The notes: generated by a model not told the origin, from the sequence alone. Counted from the first letter of the stretch, positions 1 through 7,794 are shown. The stretch: DNA of 17,888 nucleotides from Candidatus Krumholzibacteriia bacterium (GCA_030632925.1 DAOVTU010000007.1:1-17888); one strand, 5' to 3'. Numbers and translations: made by a program.

Positions 1-44
1 AATAAATTGTTCTGCTGGGAATAAACAAGCATTTAAGGAGCATC

Positions 45-686
45 ATGCAGATCGTACATGGCAAGACCGGTTGGATCGAGGACATTTGTTGCCCCATGTT
101 CAGCGGCAAGAGTGAAGAACTGATCAAACGGTTGCGACGGGCGCAGATTGCCAAGCGCCGGGTTCAGATCTTCAAACACGGCAGTGATGTGCGATATGAT
201 GCGACCAATATTGTCTCCCACAGCCAGCAGACCATCGCCAGCCGGGCTGTCACCGATGTGCGAAGAATCCTCGAACTGGTCGACGACCGCACCGAACTGG
301 TGGCCATTGACGAGGCTCAATTCTTCAGCAATGACATCATAGACGTGACAAATACCCTCGCCAACCGCGGCAAGCGGGTCATCGTGGCGGGTCTCGAACT
401 GGACTTCATGGGCGTACCCTTTGGCCCCATGCCGCAGCTGCTTTGCTGTGCCGAATACGTGACCAAGCAATTGGCCATCTGCATGACCTGTGGCGATCCC
501 GCCAACTTCAGCCAGCGCCTGACCCAGGCCACCGAGCAGGTCGTCGTTGGTGCCGCCGATGTCTACGAGGCGCGCTGCCGACTGCACTTTGAACCGCCCT
601 GCGAAGAGACTCCCGAGGACTCCGATTCGCACCTGGCGGGCAGCACAAAAGACAACCCCGGCACCCATAATCAGGTCCGGGGTTAG
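45..686 (+). CDS. tdk: Thymidine kinase, type II
   Basis: Cytosolic deoxythymidine kinase (ATP + thymidine to dTMP) of the pyrimidine salvage pathway; 213 residues, slightly longer than the usual ~190-200. The ATG has AAGGAG at 35-40 with 4 bases spacing. Visible landmarks are the P-loop CPMFSGKS (residues 16-23), the Mg/catalytic pair D89-E90 in AIDEAQFF, the lasso region around FGPMPQLL (126-133), and a zinc site made of C146/C149 (CMTC) and C178/H181 (CRLH). The sequence is of the Firmicutes-like GWIE...SGKSEEL type rather than close to the E. coli enzyme. The first glycine of the P-loop (GxxxxGKS) is a cysteine; from memory the E. coli enzyme has serine there, so this need not inactivate it. 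The last ~28 residues (after about 185) are polar, look disordered and fall beyond the family core. The gene is monocistronic here and convergent with the HDOD gene. Confidence 0.95.
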   Translation: MQIVHGKTGWIEDICCPMFSGKSEELIKRLRRAQIAKRRVQIFKHGSDVRYDATNIVSHSQQTIASRAVTDVRRILELVDDRTELVAIDEAQFFSNDIIDVTNTLANRGKRVIVAGLELDFMGVPFGPMPQLLCCAEYVTKQLAICMTCGDPANFSQRLTQATEQVVVGAADVYEARCRLHFEPPCEETPEDSDSHLAGSTKDNPGTHNQVRG

Positions 687-709
687 TCACATTATTCTGC
701 CGGCGGCAA

Positions 710-2680
710 TTAGCTAAAGAAATGCGGATCGATCTGCAGCTCTTCGGCTCTGGTCCGCAGTTCTGCCAGACGCACCGAGGTGATGCCGAGGAAGCGCGCC
801 GCCGGACTCAGACTGTCCGGTTCCGATGCCTTACTTTCCTCACTTGACGGATCCTCACCACTGCTCGTCAGGGCAATTTCTTCACCCAGGGCGATCATCG
901 CCGCGACCTGTGCATTTTTGGCATCTTCGGCCTCGAAGTCGTGATGCCAACGCACCGCTTCCTCCAGCTCCTGACTCAAGTTCCACTCCTGGATCAACAG
1001 AGAGCCCAGGGCCCCATGGTCGAAGCCCAGGATTTCCTTCTCCACTTCGTGGTAAGGCCTTCCGCTTTCACTGGACTCGGACAGGATTTCCTGAAAAAGT
1101 TCGGGATGGCTGCGGGCCAGAACCAACTGCCCGATGTTCTGCATCAGGCCGCCGATGAAGACCGCCTCGGGATCGCCCTTGCCCGCGACCTGAGCCACCA
1201 GTTGGCCGGCCATGGCCGACATGACGGACTGGCGCCAAATCTTCTGGTACAACATGCCAGCACCCGGGGCCAGGAAAACCGACCGGGCAGCAGTCACCAG
1301 GGTCCAATTTCGGATAGCCACAAACCCGAGCCGTACAATGGCTTCGCTTACGGTCTTTATCTCCCGCACTGCGCCATAGAAGGGGCTGTTTGCGATGCGC
1401 AGGACCTTGGCCGTGAGTGCCTGGTCCATGGCCAGAGCCGACTCCAGTTTGGTCGCTGTCGTGCGTGGATCCTCGATCACGGCCATGATGTGGCAGGCGG
1501 CCTTGGGCAACGCCGGCAGTTCACCGCTGTGGTGCAGGATCACTTCCGGGGTCAGCTTGCGACCGGTGCCTTCGCGGGGATCCCACTCCGGCGCCTCGGG
1601 CAAATCATCGGCCGTTTGGGGGCCATTGTCAGCGGTGGCGTTTTCGGTCGGCGCGACCGCCTCGGCCGGAGCCAATTTCAATTTCCGTTTTTCCCGCACC
1701 GGTGCCTTCACCGCTCCTTCTTCACCGGGTTTGCGCACGGCAAAGGGGTCGATTTCCAGATCGTTGACCGGAGAGACCGATCCGTCGTCGCGAACCGGCT
1801 CTGTTTCCGGCTCCGCATCCCAGGCATTGTTGCCCGTAGTGACGGCTTCACCCGGAGGCTGCGGCCCCCGTTCGGCCCGCATGGCCTGGCTTTTTTGACG
1901 GCGGTAGAGTTCGGATTTCAGAATGCTCGCCACCCGTCCCTGCCGGTTGTGCACGCCCTTGCTCAGCAGGATCATGCGCGACAGGGCGAAATGGGCCAGG
2001 ATCTCGGCCACGGCCAGGGATTTTTCGGTGGCCTTGTCGGCGTCCAGGTATAAGAAGGTGTTCCAGTGCCCCTGGGAAGGTAGCGGCACAACGATGACCT
2101 GCCGGTCGCGGCTGCCGCGGCCCAGCATCAGAGTCAGGTCCAGGGGGAAATGTTTGACCGGCACCGGGCCACTGTAGACGGTGGCCTCGGTGGCCGTCGC
2201 ATCAAAGATGTCCGTTTTGGTCGTTGGAATCGGTGCCCGGCCGTCGCTGCGTTTGCGTTTGGCTTCGGGAGGCAGTTTGATGTTCTCTTCGAGGAACACC
2301 TGCAGGCCGGTCGTCCAACGCTTGAGCAGCAACATGCGCAATCCGGTGCGCGAGCAGAGGCGTACGAAGTACTGCGGAAATTCCTTGAACTGAGACATGG
2401 TCGACAGCTCTGCAATACCTGCGCGCAGGATCGACATCGACTCGAGACTCACCTCGCCCGCAGCATCGGGCAGCGGCGCAATCAGCGGTTCGGGAGCAGG
2501 TGATGCAGCCGGGATGTCGCTTACCGGCGCGGTCACCGGAGCTGCGGTCACCGGAGGCTTGGGCGCAGCCGTTGCGTCCTCCTGAGCCGGTGCCTCATCC
2601 ACAGACAACTCGCGCACCCGGGACTGCAGGGAGTCCAGGGAGGCCATGATATCCTTCAAGTCATTGGTCTTGGTCGCCAC
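710..2680 (-). CDS. HDOD-domain signalling protein with uncharacterised N-terminal domain
   Basis: A large (~656 residue) cytoplasmic protein. Its C-terminal third (about residues 378-586) is an HDOD domain: ELPALPKA at the entry, then AMDQALTAKVLRIANSPFYG, the typical helix pair. Where catalytic HD proteins have a His-Asp pair this protein reads GGLMQNIGQLVL, so a phosphodiesterase role is unlikely; HDOD proteins are usually non-catalytic regulatory modules. The N-terminus (1-25) may be a short coil, followed by an Ala/Pro-rich linker (to ~75), a folded region at ~80-245 that could be GAF-like but is not recognised, and a charged linker (250-370). The frame opens at a GTG at 2692 that lacks an SD. 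The GTG at 2680 has GAGGA (2686-2690) at 5 bases and is preferred; ATG at 2647 (AAGGA, 4 bases) is the other option. No receiver or GGDEF domain is visible. Partners are not deducible from context. Confidence 0.88.
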   Translation of the reverse strand: MATKTNDLKDIMASLDSLQSRVRELSVDEAPAQEDATAAPKPPVTAAPVTAPVSDIPAASPAPEPLIAPLPDAAGEVSLESMSILRAGIAELSTMSQFKEFPQYFVRLCSRTGLRMLLLKRWTTGLQVFLEENIKLPPEAKRKRSDGRAPIPTTKTDIFDATATEATVYSGPVPVKHFPLDLTLMLGRGSRDRQVIVVPLPSQGHWNTFLYLDADKATEKSLAVAEILAHFALSRMILLSKGVHNRQGRVASILKSELYRRQKSQAMRAERGPQPPGEAVTTGNNAWDAEPETEPVRDDGSVSPVNDLEIDPFAVRKPGEEGAVKAPVREKRKLKLAPAEAVAPTENATADNGPQTADDLPEAPEWDPREGTGRKLTPEVILHHSGELPALPKAACHIMAVIEDPRTTATKLESALAMDQALTAKVLRIANSPFYGAVREIKTVSEAIVRLGFVAIRNWTLVTAARSVFLAPGAGMLYQKIWRQSVMSAMAGQLVAQVAGKGDPEAVFIGGLMQNIGQLVLARSHPELFQEILSESSESGRPYHEVEKEILGFDHGALGSLLIQEWNLSQELEEAVRWHHDFEAEDAKNAQVAAMIALGEEIALTSSGEDPSSEESKASEPDSLSPAARFLGITSVRLAELRTRAEELQIDPHFFS

Positions 2681-2913
2681 AAGCGTCCTCACTATCTACG
2701 GCCGGGGTGCTCTTCAGGGGCGGCTGAAGTGACACAAACAGGCCCATGGTTCTACAAGTGCAAGGATCGGCAGACTTTGGGGGGTGTTTTATCATTATTT
2801 GAACCGGCGGCAAAAATATCCGCCCCACCCGAATTTGCGTACGGGCGCCCGAGAGGCTTAATTAGCGCCATCACAGCACTTGCAGATGTCTCAGTTCCGG
2901 GAAGTGAGTCGAC
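2681..2913. promoter_or_regulatory. Divergent HDOD/queD intergenic region with palindrome and possible hairpin
   Basis: This 233-base gap between the divergent HDOD and queD genes must hold promoters for both, but no convincing sigma-70 pair was found on either strand. It contains a perfect 10-base palindrome, CGGGCGCCCG, at 2842-2851. It also holds nested complementary segments: GGGTG 2782-2786 with CACCC 2826-2830, and GGCGG 2806-2810 with CCGCC 2820-2824. These could form a stem-loop in the queD leader. The arrangement does not match a preQ1 riboswitch that I can recognise. Confidence 0.35.
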
Positions 2914-3273
2914 ATGGCCTGCCGCATCACCAAATCATTCCGTTTCGATGCCGCCCATTTCCTGCCTGAGGTGCCGGAGGGGCACAAATGTGGCCGTTTG
3001 CATGGGCACACATATATCGTCAAACTGGGTCTCGAAGGAGAACTGCACCCCCGCCTCGGCTGGGTGCAGGACTACGGCGACGTGAGCGCCGCCTTTGCAC
3101 CGATCATGGAGATGTTTGACCACCACAACCTGAACGAAATCGAAGGCCTGGAAAACAGCACGGCCGAGATCATGGCCGTCTGGATCTATGATCGGCTCAA
3201 ACCGGATGTGCCGTTGCTGACCGATGTGACGGTTTGTGAAACGCCGACGACCGAGGCGATCTACCGGCCCTAG
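2914..3273 (+). CDS. queD: 6-carboxy-5,6,7,8-tetrahydropterin synthase (QueD)
   Basis: PTPS/QueD-family enzyme that converts 7,8-dihydroneopterin triphosphate to 6-carboxytetrahydropterin, the second step of preQ0/queuosine synthesis. At 119 residues it has the normal bacterial QueD length. Zinc ligands are H15 (FDAAH), H30 and H32 (LHGH). The catalytic cysteine is C26 in HKCGRLHGHTY, and D69-H70 in FDHHNLNE plus E109 in CETPT complete the active site; the numbering is nearly the same as in E. coli QueD. The Cys six residues before the HGH motif argues for QueD rather than a eukaryotic-type PTPS. The ATG at 2914 has only a weak purine-rich SD (GGGAAGTGAG). No other queuosine gene (queC, queE, folE) lies in the window. 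The gene is convergent with the Bat operon, with 13 bases between stops. Confidence 0.95.
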   Translation: MACRITKSFRFDAAHFLPEVPEGHKCGRLHGHTYIVKLGLEGELHPRLGWVQDYGDVSAAFAPIMEMFDHHNLNEIEGLENSTAEIMAVWIYDRLKPDVPLLTDVTVCETPTTEAIYRP

Positions 3274-3290
3274 TCTGAAACCGTGACTAG
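3270..3290. repeat. Inverted repeat spanning both convergent stop codons
   Basis: CTAGTC (3270-3275) and GACTAG (3285-3290) form a perfect 6-base inverted repeat with a 9-base loop. The left arm contains the queD TAG stop and the right arm contains the batD-E TAG stop. There is no T-tract on either side, so this is not a classical intrinsic terminator. It may still fold at the 3' end of both transcripts. It could also be a chance product of two similar stop contexts. Confidence 0.4.
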
Positions 3291-5914
3291 TCGGACGCCG
3301 CTGCCAAACGCACCGGCACGATGCTTTCGGCAGGCACCCAGCCTTCCCAGTTGCCACCGAGCCCCACGCGGATCCACCCCTCGCGCCTGCCCACGATGCT
3401 GAGCGTCAGGCCATCGTGCACTTCAAACAGAGCCGAAAAGTTTTCGGCCGGGCCCGAACGGACCACCACTTCTTCGGCCACCACGACCGCCGTTTCGCGA
3501 ACCTCTTCGACATACCAGCGGCCACCGGTGACGGCACTGACAACGACCACCAAAGCGGCGGCGCCCAACAATACCCGCCGCAGGTTCGGCGCAATGTCCT
3601 GCCGGTACCAGCCCCAGGCCACCAGACCCACCAGGCCCCACACCAGCACGATCAGCACCAGGCCCCACTGATCCACCGTCAGCATCTGGACCACCGCCAC
3701 GATTTGCGCAATAAACAGCGGCAGTGGCTTTTCGGCCAATTCCAGATCCCGCAGGTGACGCCGCACCCAAGCCAGATTCGCCCGTACATCCCGATTGCCG
3801 GGGTCCAGGCGCTGGGCCCGCAGGTAACTGGCCACCGCCTGGCCCAGTTGGCCACTGCGGGCGTAGGTATTGCCCAGATTGAATTCCAACACGGGATCAT
3901 TAACACCCAGGTCACGGGCCGTCAGATATTTGTCGGCGGCGTCTTCCAGGCGCCCTTCGGTATAGGCCTGATTGCCTTCGGCCACCAGACGGACCGGGTC
4001 TGCACCGGGGCGCTCGGCTTGGCTGTCCTGGGCCTCAACCGTGGGACTGGCCAGCAACAGAGCAGTCCCGAGGGCCACTGCCAGCATCGCCAGGGACGCG
4101 CCACCAGAAGCTGCGACCTTGCCACCCTGCAATCGCCTGGCATCCAGTTCGGCCAACAGGGCCGCTGTCTCACTGGCCAACTGCTCGGCCGAACGCGGAT
4201 CGGATTGCCCATACCGGGCCGCATCGCACTGGGTCAGAATGTCATTCAAACGCTCGCCCGTTTCTTCCAGCCCCATGTGCCGGCAGTGTTGCCGCACATC
4301 CTCCGGGCCCACCGAGGCCTGGGTCTGGTCATGGCAATCGGCAACGTAGCCGCACACGGCCCGGGCCACGGCACTCATGCGGTCATCGGCCTCGCCCGTC
4401 AGGGTCGCCTCGGCGGCGGCCAGGGCCCCGCGCAGGCGCCGTCCGGCCGGGTCCCGGCGTTCAGCCGCCAGTTTTTCCAGGTAGTAGCGGTAACCACCCA
4501 GAAGCAGCACTGGCAACACCAACAGGGCCCACCACAGGGCGCTGCCCGTCAGCGGTCCGTTGCGTCGCGACAACGACGCGGGCACCTGGTGGATAAACGC
4601 CAGGTCCTCCCCCAGACGGGCGATTTCACTGCGCAGGAAACCCGATTCGTCTTCGCCCGCCTGCGGCAAATCGCTCGGCGTGACGGTCAAATCCCATTTT
4701 GCGGTTCGGGCCGTGCGAAAACGGCCAGATGAGGTGTCAAACCACACCAGTTCCACCGGCGCGATTTGCAACGGACCCTCGTTGTGCGGCACAATGACCT
4801 TCTCCACCACGATCTTGCCCGTCAGCTTGTCGTTTTCCACCCGGGTCTGAAAACTTTCACCGGCGTCGTGCAACTGGGTGCCGGGTGTGGGCGGAATGGG
4901 CACTTCGCTGAACCCCTTGAGGAACCCGTCGGCAGTGAGCAGGACCTTGAAACCGATGGCCTCGCCCCGCGGCACGCTGTCGCGGTCCACCTGGCTGATC
5001 AATTTCAACTGCGAGGCCACGATGCCCGAATAGTCCGCCGGATGCGGCTGCGGCAACTGTTTGACCTCGATATTGACCGGATCAGTGCGCAGGACGTTGG
5101 GACCACGCTGGGTGCGGCTGTTCTGGAAAAAGCGATCAAAAACGCCCGCAGGAAAACTCAATTCCGCCGGCTCGACAACCAACGACCCCGTCCGCGTGGG
5201 AAAAATGGCGTAACGGATTTCGGTCACCGTATAGGCCCGGCCCATCAGCACCTTGCGGAACTTGCGCTCCTGCCCGAGACCTTCGCGCCAAAATCCTTCG
5301 GTACGCGGCTGCGTATACGAGGGGTTGTTCCAGGGCTGGACCCGGCTCCAGTAGCGGAAAGTCAGGACGATTTGCTGACCGACCCAGGCCTCGGTGTGGC
5401 TCGCTTCCAGAGTGATGAAAACATCGTCACCGGGATTCCCAGCCGTGTTGTTCCCCGCGGGCTGAGCCCGGTTCGGGTCAACGGTGCGGTTGCCGGAATC
5501 AGCGGTCGGTATGCGAGTGGCCGGAGCAGCCGCCCCGGTAACCTTGATGGCGATCGGTTTGGTACTGCACGAACCCTTGCTCGAAATGATTTTGATAGCC
5601 GGGATGGTGAAGTCCGTCGCGGCGCCGACCTTCAGGTAATAGGTTCGCGAGACCGAAGTTTCGGTGGCGCCGTTGATCATGCTCATGCTCTGGTTGGTGC
5701 CACCGGCGTAGATGCGCACGTCGGCCAGATCAGGCAACTGGAAATCCGGGGACCAACCCACATCACCGCGAGCGGAAACGGTCAGCACGACCTCCCCACC
5801 CTGGGGCACACTGGTGCGGTTGACCGAGGCATCGCAGGTAAAATTCGCCAGGGCCGGCACGGCCACCATGACCAGAGCAACGATCAGGAAAAGTTGCGCA
5901 AATCTGCTTACCAT
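3287..5914 (-). CDS. BatD-BatE fusion: Ig-like BatD, TPR and SH3b domains
   Basis: An 875-residue membrane protein ending the MoxR/Bat operon. Residues 1-23 are a signal peptide (ALA|N). About 24-445 are the periplasmic BatD beta-domains, with VPQGGEVVLTV and VDRDSVPRGEAIGFKV repeats. A TM lies at ~457-475, then a basic cytoplasmic segment of ~125 residues. A second hydrophobic segment at 601-620 ends in VEA|Q (628/629), like an internal signal peptide. TPR repeats follow (641-715: YTEGRLEDAADKYLTA, FNLGNTYARSGQLGQAV), then two TMs (~748-769, 780-797) and a C-terminal bacterial SH3 domain (~808-868; VVRSGPAENF, EGWIRVGLGGNWEGWV). BatD and BatE are usually separate genes. The ATG overlaps the upstream stop by 7 bases, which suggests coupled translation. 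BatD/E belong to the aerotolerance-type operon. Exact function is unknown; the SH3b could bind cell wall or a partner protein. Confidence 0.88.
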   Translation of the reverse strand: MVSRFAQLFLIVALVMVAVPALANFTCDASVNRTSVPQGGEVVLTVSARGDVGWSPDFQLPDLADVRIYAGGTNQSMSMINGATETSVSRTYYLKVGAATDFTIPAIKIISSKGSCSTKPIAIKVTGAAAPATRIPTADSGNRTVDPNRAQPAGNNTAGNPGDDVFITLEASHTEAWVGQQIVLTFRYWSRVQPWNNPSYTQPRTEGFWREGLGQERKFRKVLMGRAYTVTEIRYAIFPTRTGSLVVEPAELSFPAGVFDRFFQNSRTQRGPNVLRTDPVNIEVKQLPQPHPADYSGIVASQLKLISQVDRDSVPRGEAIGFKVLLTADGFLKGFSEVPIPPTPGTQLHDAGESFQTRVENDKLTGKIVVEKVIVPHNEGPLQIAPVELVWFDTSSGRFRTARTAKWDLTVTPSDLPQAGEDESGFLRSEIARLGEDLAFIHQVPASLSRRNGPLTGSALWWALLVLPVLLLGGYRYYLEKLAAERRDPAGRRLRGALAAAEATLTGEADDRMSAVARAVCGYVADCHDQTQASVGPEDVRQHCRHMGLEETGERLNDILTQCDAARYGQSDPRSAEQLASETAALLAELDARRLQGGKVAASGGASLAMLAVALGTALLLASPTVEAQDSQAERPGADPVRLVAEGNQAYTEGRLEDAADKYLTARDLGVNDPVLEFNLGNTYARSGQLGQAVASYLRAQRLDPGNRDVRANLAWVRRHLRDLELAEKPLPLFIAQIVAVVQMLTVDQWGLVLIVLVWGLVGLVAWGWYRQDIAPNLRRVLLGAAALVVVVSAVTGGRWYVEEVRETAVVVAEEVVVRSGPAENFSALFEVHDGLTLSIVGRREGWIRVGLGGNWEGWVPAESIVPVRLAAASD

Positions 5915-7794
5915 TTTTTTCCGCTTTTCGGTTTGCCGCCCTTGAGTCGCTTTTGCACCGAGCGTTTGAGCTCTTCTTCATCGCGGTCCAGGGCCTGCAG
6001 AATTTGCTCCTGCTGTTCCTTGGTCAGTTCCTCGGGGTCCAGTTCGGGCTGCTGCTCTTCCTGAGGCTCCTGCTGCTCTTCCGGTTTGTCGCCCTGCTGT
6101 TCCTGGTCCTGTTGCTCTTGTTCCTGCTGTTCCTGATCCTGTTGTTCCTGATCCTGTTGTTCCTGGTCTTGCTGTTCCTGCTCTTGTTGTTCCTGTTCCT
6201 GTTGTTCCTGCTCTTGCTGCTCTTGTTGTTCTTCCTGCTCCTGCTTTTCCTGATCTTCCTGTTTTTCCTGTTCCTGCTGCTCTTCTTGCTCCTGTTGCTC
6301 CTGTTGCTCCTGCTGTTTCAGACGCTGCAACGCCACTTCCAGGTTGAACAGGGCATCTTTCTGGGTCGGATCCATCTGGAGCGAACTGAGCAAGTCCTCC
6401 ACCGCTTTGGCCGGATCGCCAGCGGCCAATTGCGCCGTCCCCTTATTGTACAAAGCTTCGGCCCGCAGGTTTGTATCGTCGGTCAGGTCCAGCACGCGTT
6501 GAAATTCCGTAGCCGCTTCTTCGTACCGCTCCAGTTGGAACAGGGCTTCACCCACCGCCAGACCAATGGCCGGATTATCCGGGGCCTGCACCAACGCCAA
6601 CTCAAAAGCCACCAGGGCTTCTTCATATTCGCCGGCTTCGTAGCGGGCCAGACCGGTTTTCATTTCCCCCAATTCCGACGGCACCAGGCCGGCCTGAGCA
6701 GTGCCCGCCACTCCCAACAGTCCGCCGACCAACAACATTGCCGCAGCAGTCCGTCGTATGCCGGCTTCCACAGTTGTGGTTCTGGCCGGACGACGCGGGC
6801 GCAAGGTCAGGCGCAACATGAAACTCAATACCGCCAACAACAGGGGCCACATATAGCGCTCCTGATAGGCCGAGATGCGCCGGTCTTCCAGGTCGCGACG
6901 CCCCAGTCGTTCCAGCTCGGCAAAAAGTCTGTCGCCCGCGAGGCCATCCACTCCCAGGCGGAAAGTACTGCCGCCACCGATGGCCGCCAAATCTTCCAGC
7001 TTCGCCAAATCCATGCGAGTCATCACCACGTTGCCCTGTTCGTCTTTCATGAAGCCCGCCGGCCGCCCCATTTTGTCCTGCACGGGGATCAGTCCGCCGC
7101 CTTCTTCGCCCACGCCCACCGGTATCACCCGGATGCCCAGTTCCTGGCAGGCCTTGGCCTCGGCTTCCCAGTCACCTTCCAGATCTTCGCCATCGGTAAC
7201 CAGCAGGATGGCCTGAAAACCACTCGCGGCACCATTTTCATTACCCTTGGCCAACAACTCGCGACTCGCCTTGAGGGCCGCCGCGATGGCCGTGCCCTGC
7301 TCGCTCATCATGTCCGGTCCGGCCATTTTCAGGAAGATGTCGGCCGTGCCGTAGTCCAACGTCAACGGGCACTGGATGAAGGATGCGCCTGCAAAAAAGA
7401 CCAGGCCCACGCGGCTGTTTTCCAGCCGGTTGAGAAAACTGCCCAGCTCGGCCTTGGCCCGTTCCATGCGATTGGGCACCACGTCTTCGGCCAGCATGGA
7501 GTTGGAAATATCCAGGGCCACGACGATGTCCGAACCCTGTTGGGTGACGGTCACTTCGCTGGCGCCCCACTGGGGTCGGGCCAGGCCCAACAAAAGCCAG
7601 AACATCCCGGCCAGCAGGAAAAACCTTTGCCATGATCGCAGGCGCGGATTGGCCCCTTCCAAATGGGATTCGGCCTGAGCGCCCAACAAGGCCACCAACC
7701 GCCGGTCCGCAGACCGGTCCGCGGCGCGGAACAACACCCACACCAGTGGCAGCAGCGGCACTAACCAGAGCCAGATTTCCTCGGCAAATCTCAC
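5908..7794 (-). CDS. BatB-BatC fusion: membrane VWA protein plus TPR and Gln/Glu-rich tail
   Basis: 628 residues. The GTG start is set by AAAGGA with 5 bases spacing; an overlapping ATG reads straight into TGA and is excluded. TM1 is at 7-24 and TM2 at ~57-74. A periplasmic VWA domain (~88-300) has an intact MIDAS: D95-S97-S99 (DISNS), T168 (GTAI) and T200-D201 (TDGED). TM3 (~314-330) is followed by a basic cytoplasmic stretch (RPRRPAR). A second signal-peptide-like segment (346-368, ending AQA|G) leads into BatC TPR repeats (375-490). The tail carries a Gln/Glu/Asp-only stretch (494-567) and then a BatC-type helix (ELTKEQQEQILQALDRDEEE) with a Lys-rich end. BatB and BatC are normally two genes. 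Proposed role: metal-dependent adhesion/assembly module working with MoxR. It lies 42 bases downstream of batA and overlaps batD-E. Confidence 0.9.
   Translation of the reverse strand: MRFAEEIWLWLVPLLPLVWVLFRAADRSADRRLVALLGAQAESHLEGANPRLRSWQRFFLLAGMFWLLLGLARPQWGASEVTVTQQGSDIVVALDISNSMLAEDVVPNRMERAKAELGSFLNRLENSRVGLVFFAGASFIQCPLTLDYGTADIFLKMAGPDMMSEQGTAIAAALKASRELLAKGNENGAASGFQAILLVTDGEDLEGDWEAEAKACQELGIRVIPVGVGEEGGGLIPVQDKMGRPAGFMKDEQGNVVMTRMDLAKLEDLAAIGGGSTFRLGVDGLAGDRLFAELERLGRRDLEDRRISAYQERYMWPLLLAVLSFMLRLTLRPRRPARTTTVEAGIRRTAAAMLLVGGLLGVAGTAQAGLVPSELGEMKTGLARYEAGEYEEALVAFELALVQAPDNPAIGLAVGEALFQLERYEEAATEFQRVLDLTDDTNLRAEALYNKGTAQLAAGDPAKAVEDLLSSLQMDPTQKDALFNLEVALQRLKQQEQQEQQEQEEQQEQEKQEDQEKQEQEEQQEQQEQEQQEQEQQEQEQQDQEQQDQEQQDQEQQEQEQQDQEQQGDKPEEQQEPQEEQQPELDPEELTKEQQEQILQALDRDEEELKRSVQKRLKGGKPKSGKKW
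6094..6213 (-). repeat. In-frame 15-bp minisatellite, 8 units of (E/D)QEQQ
   Basis: Eight consecutive pentapeptides (residues 528-567 of BatB-C), each EQEQQ or DQEQQ, are encoded by 15-base units with small synonymous variation. They sit within a longer Gln/Glu/Asp stretch at 6094-6315 whose upstream part is less regular (EEQQ, EKQED). Because the unit is a multiple of three, copy-number change would keep the frame. The tail would be a long acidic, glutamine-rich helix or disordered spacer in the periplasm. Low-complexity Gln-rich tails are known in other BatC proteins, but the regular pentad is notable. Confidence 0.85.

Noticed and set aside
698..708. TGCCGGCGGCA inverted repeat between tdk and the HDOD gene as a terminator
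   Set aside because: The loop is a single base and there is no T-tract; a usable stem would be only three or four pairs.
3416..4732. 438-codon plus-strand open frame opposite batD-E
   Set aside because: Shadow frame: His/Gln-rich low-complexity translation without motifs, over a convincing TPR/SH3b gene.
4766..6064. 432-codon plus-strand open frame opposite batD-E
   Set aside because: Shadow frame with no family features, covering conserved BatD coding sequence and the C-terminal end of batB-C.
5953..7635. Long plus-strand open frame (560 codons) rich in Leu/Phe opposite batB-C
   Set aside because: It is the antisense of the Gln/Glu-repeat and VWA coding sequence; the Leu/Phe runs are simply complementary to CAG/GAA-type codons. 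No SD or family features.
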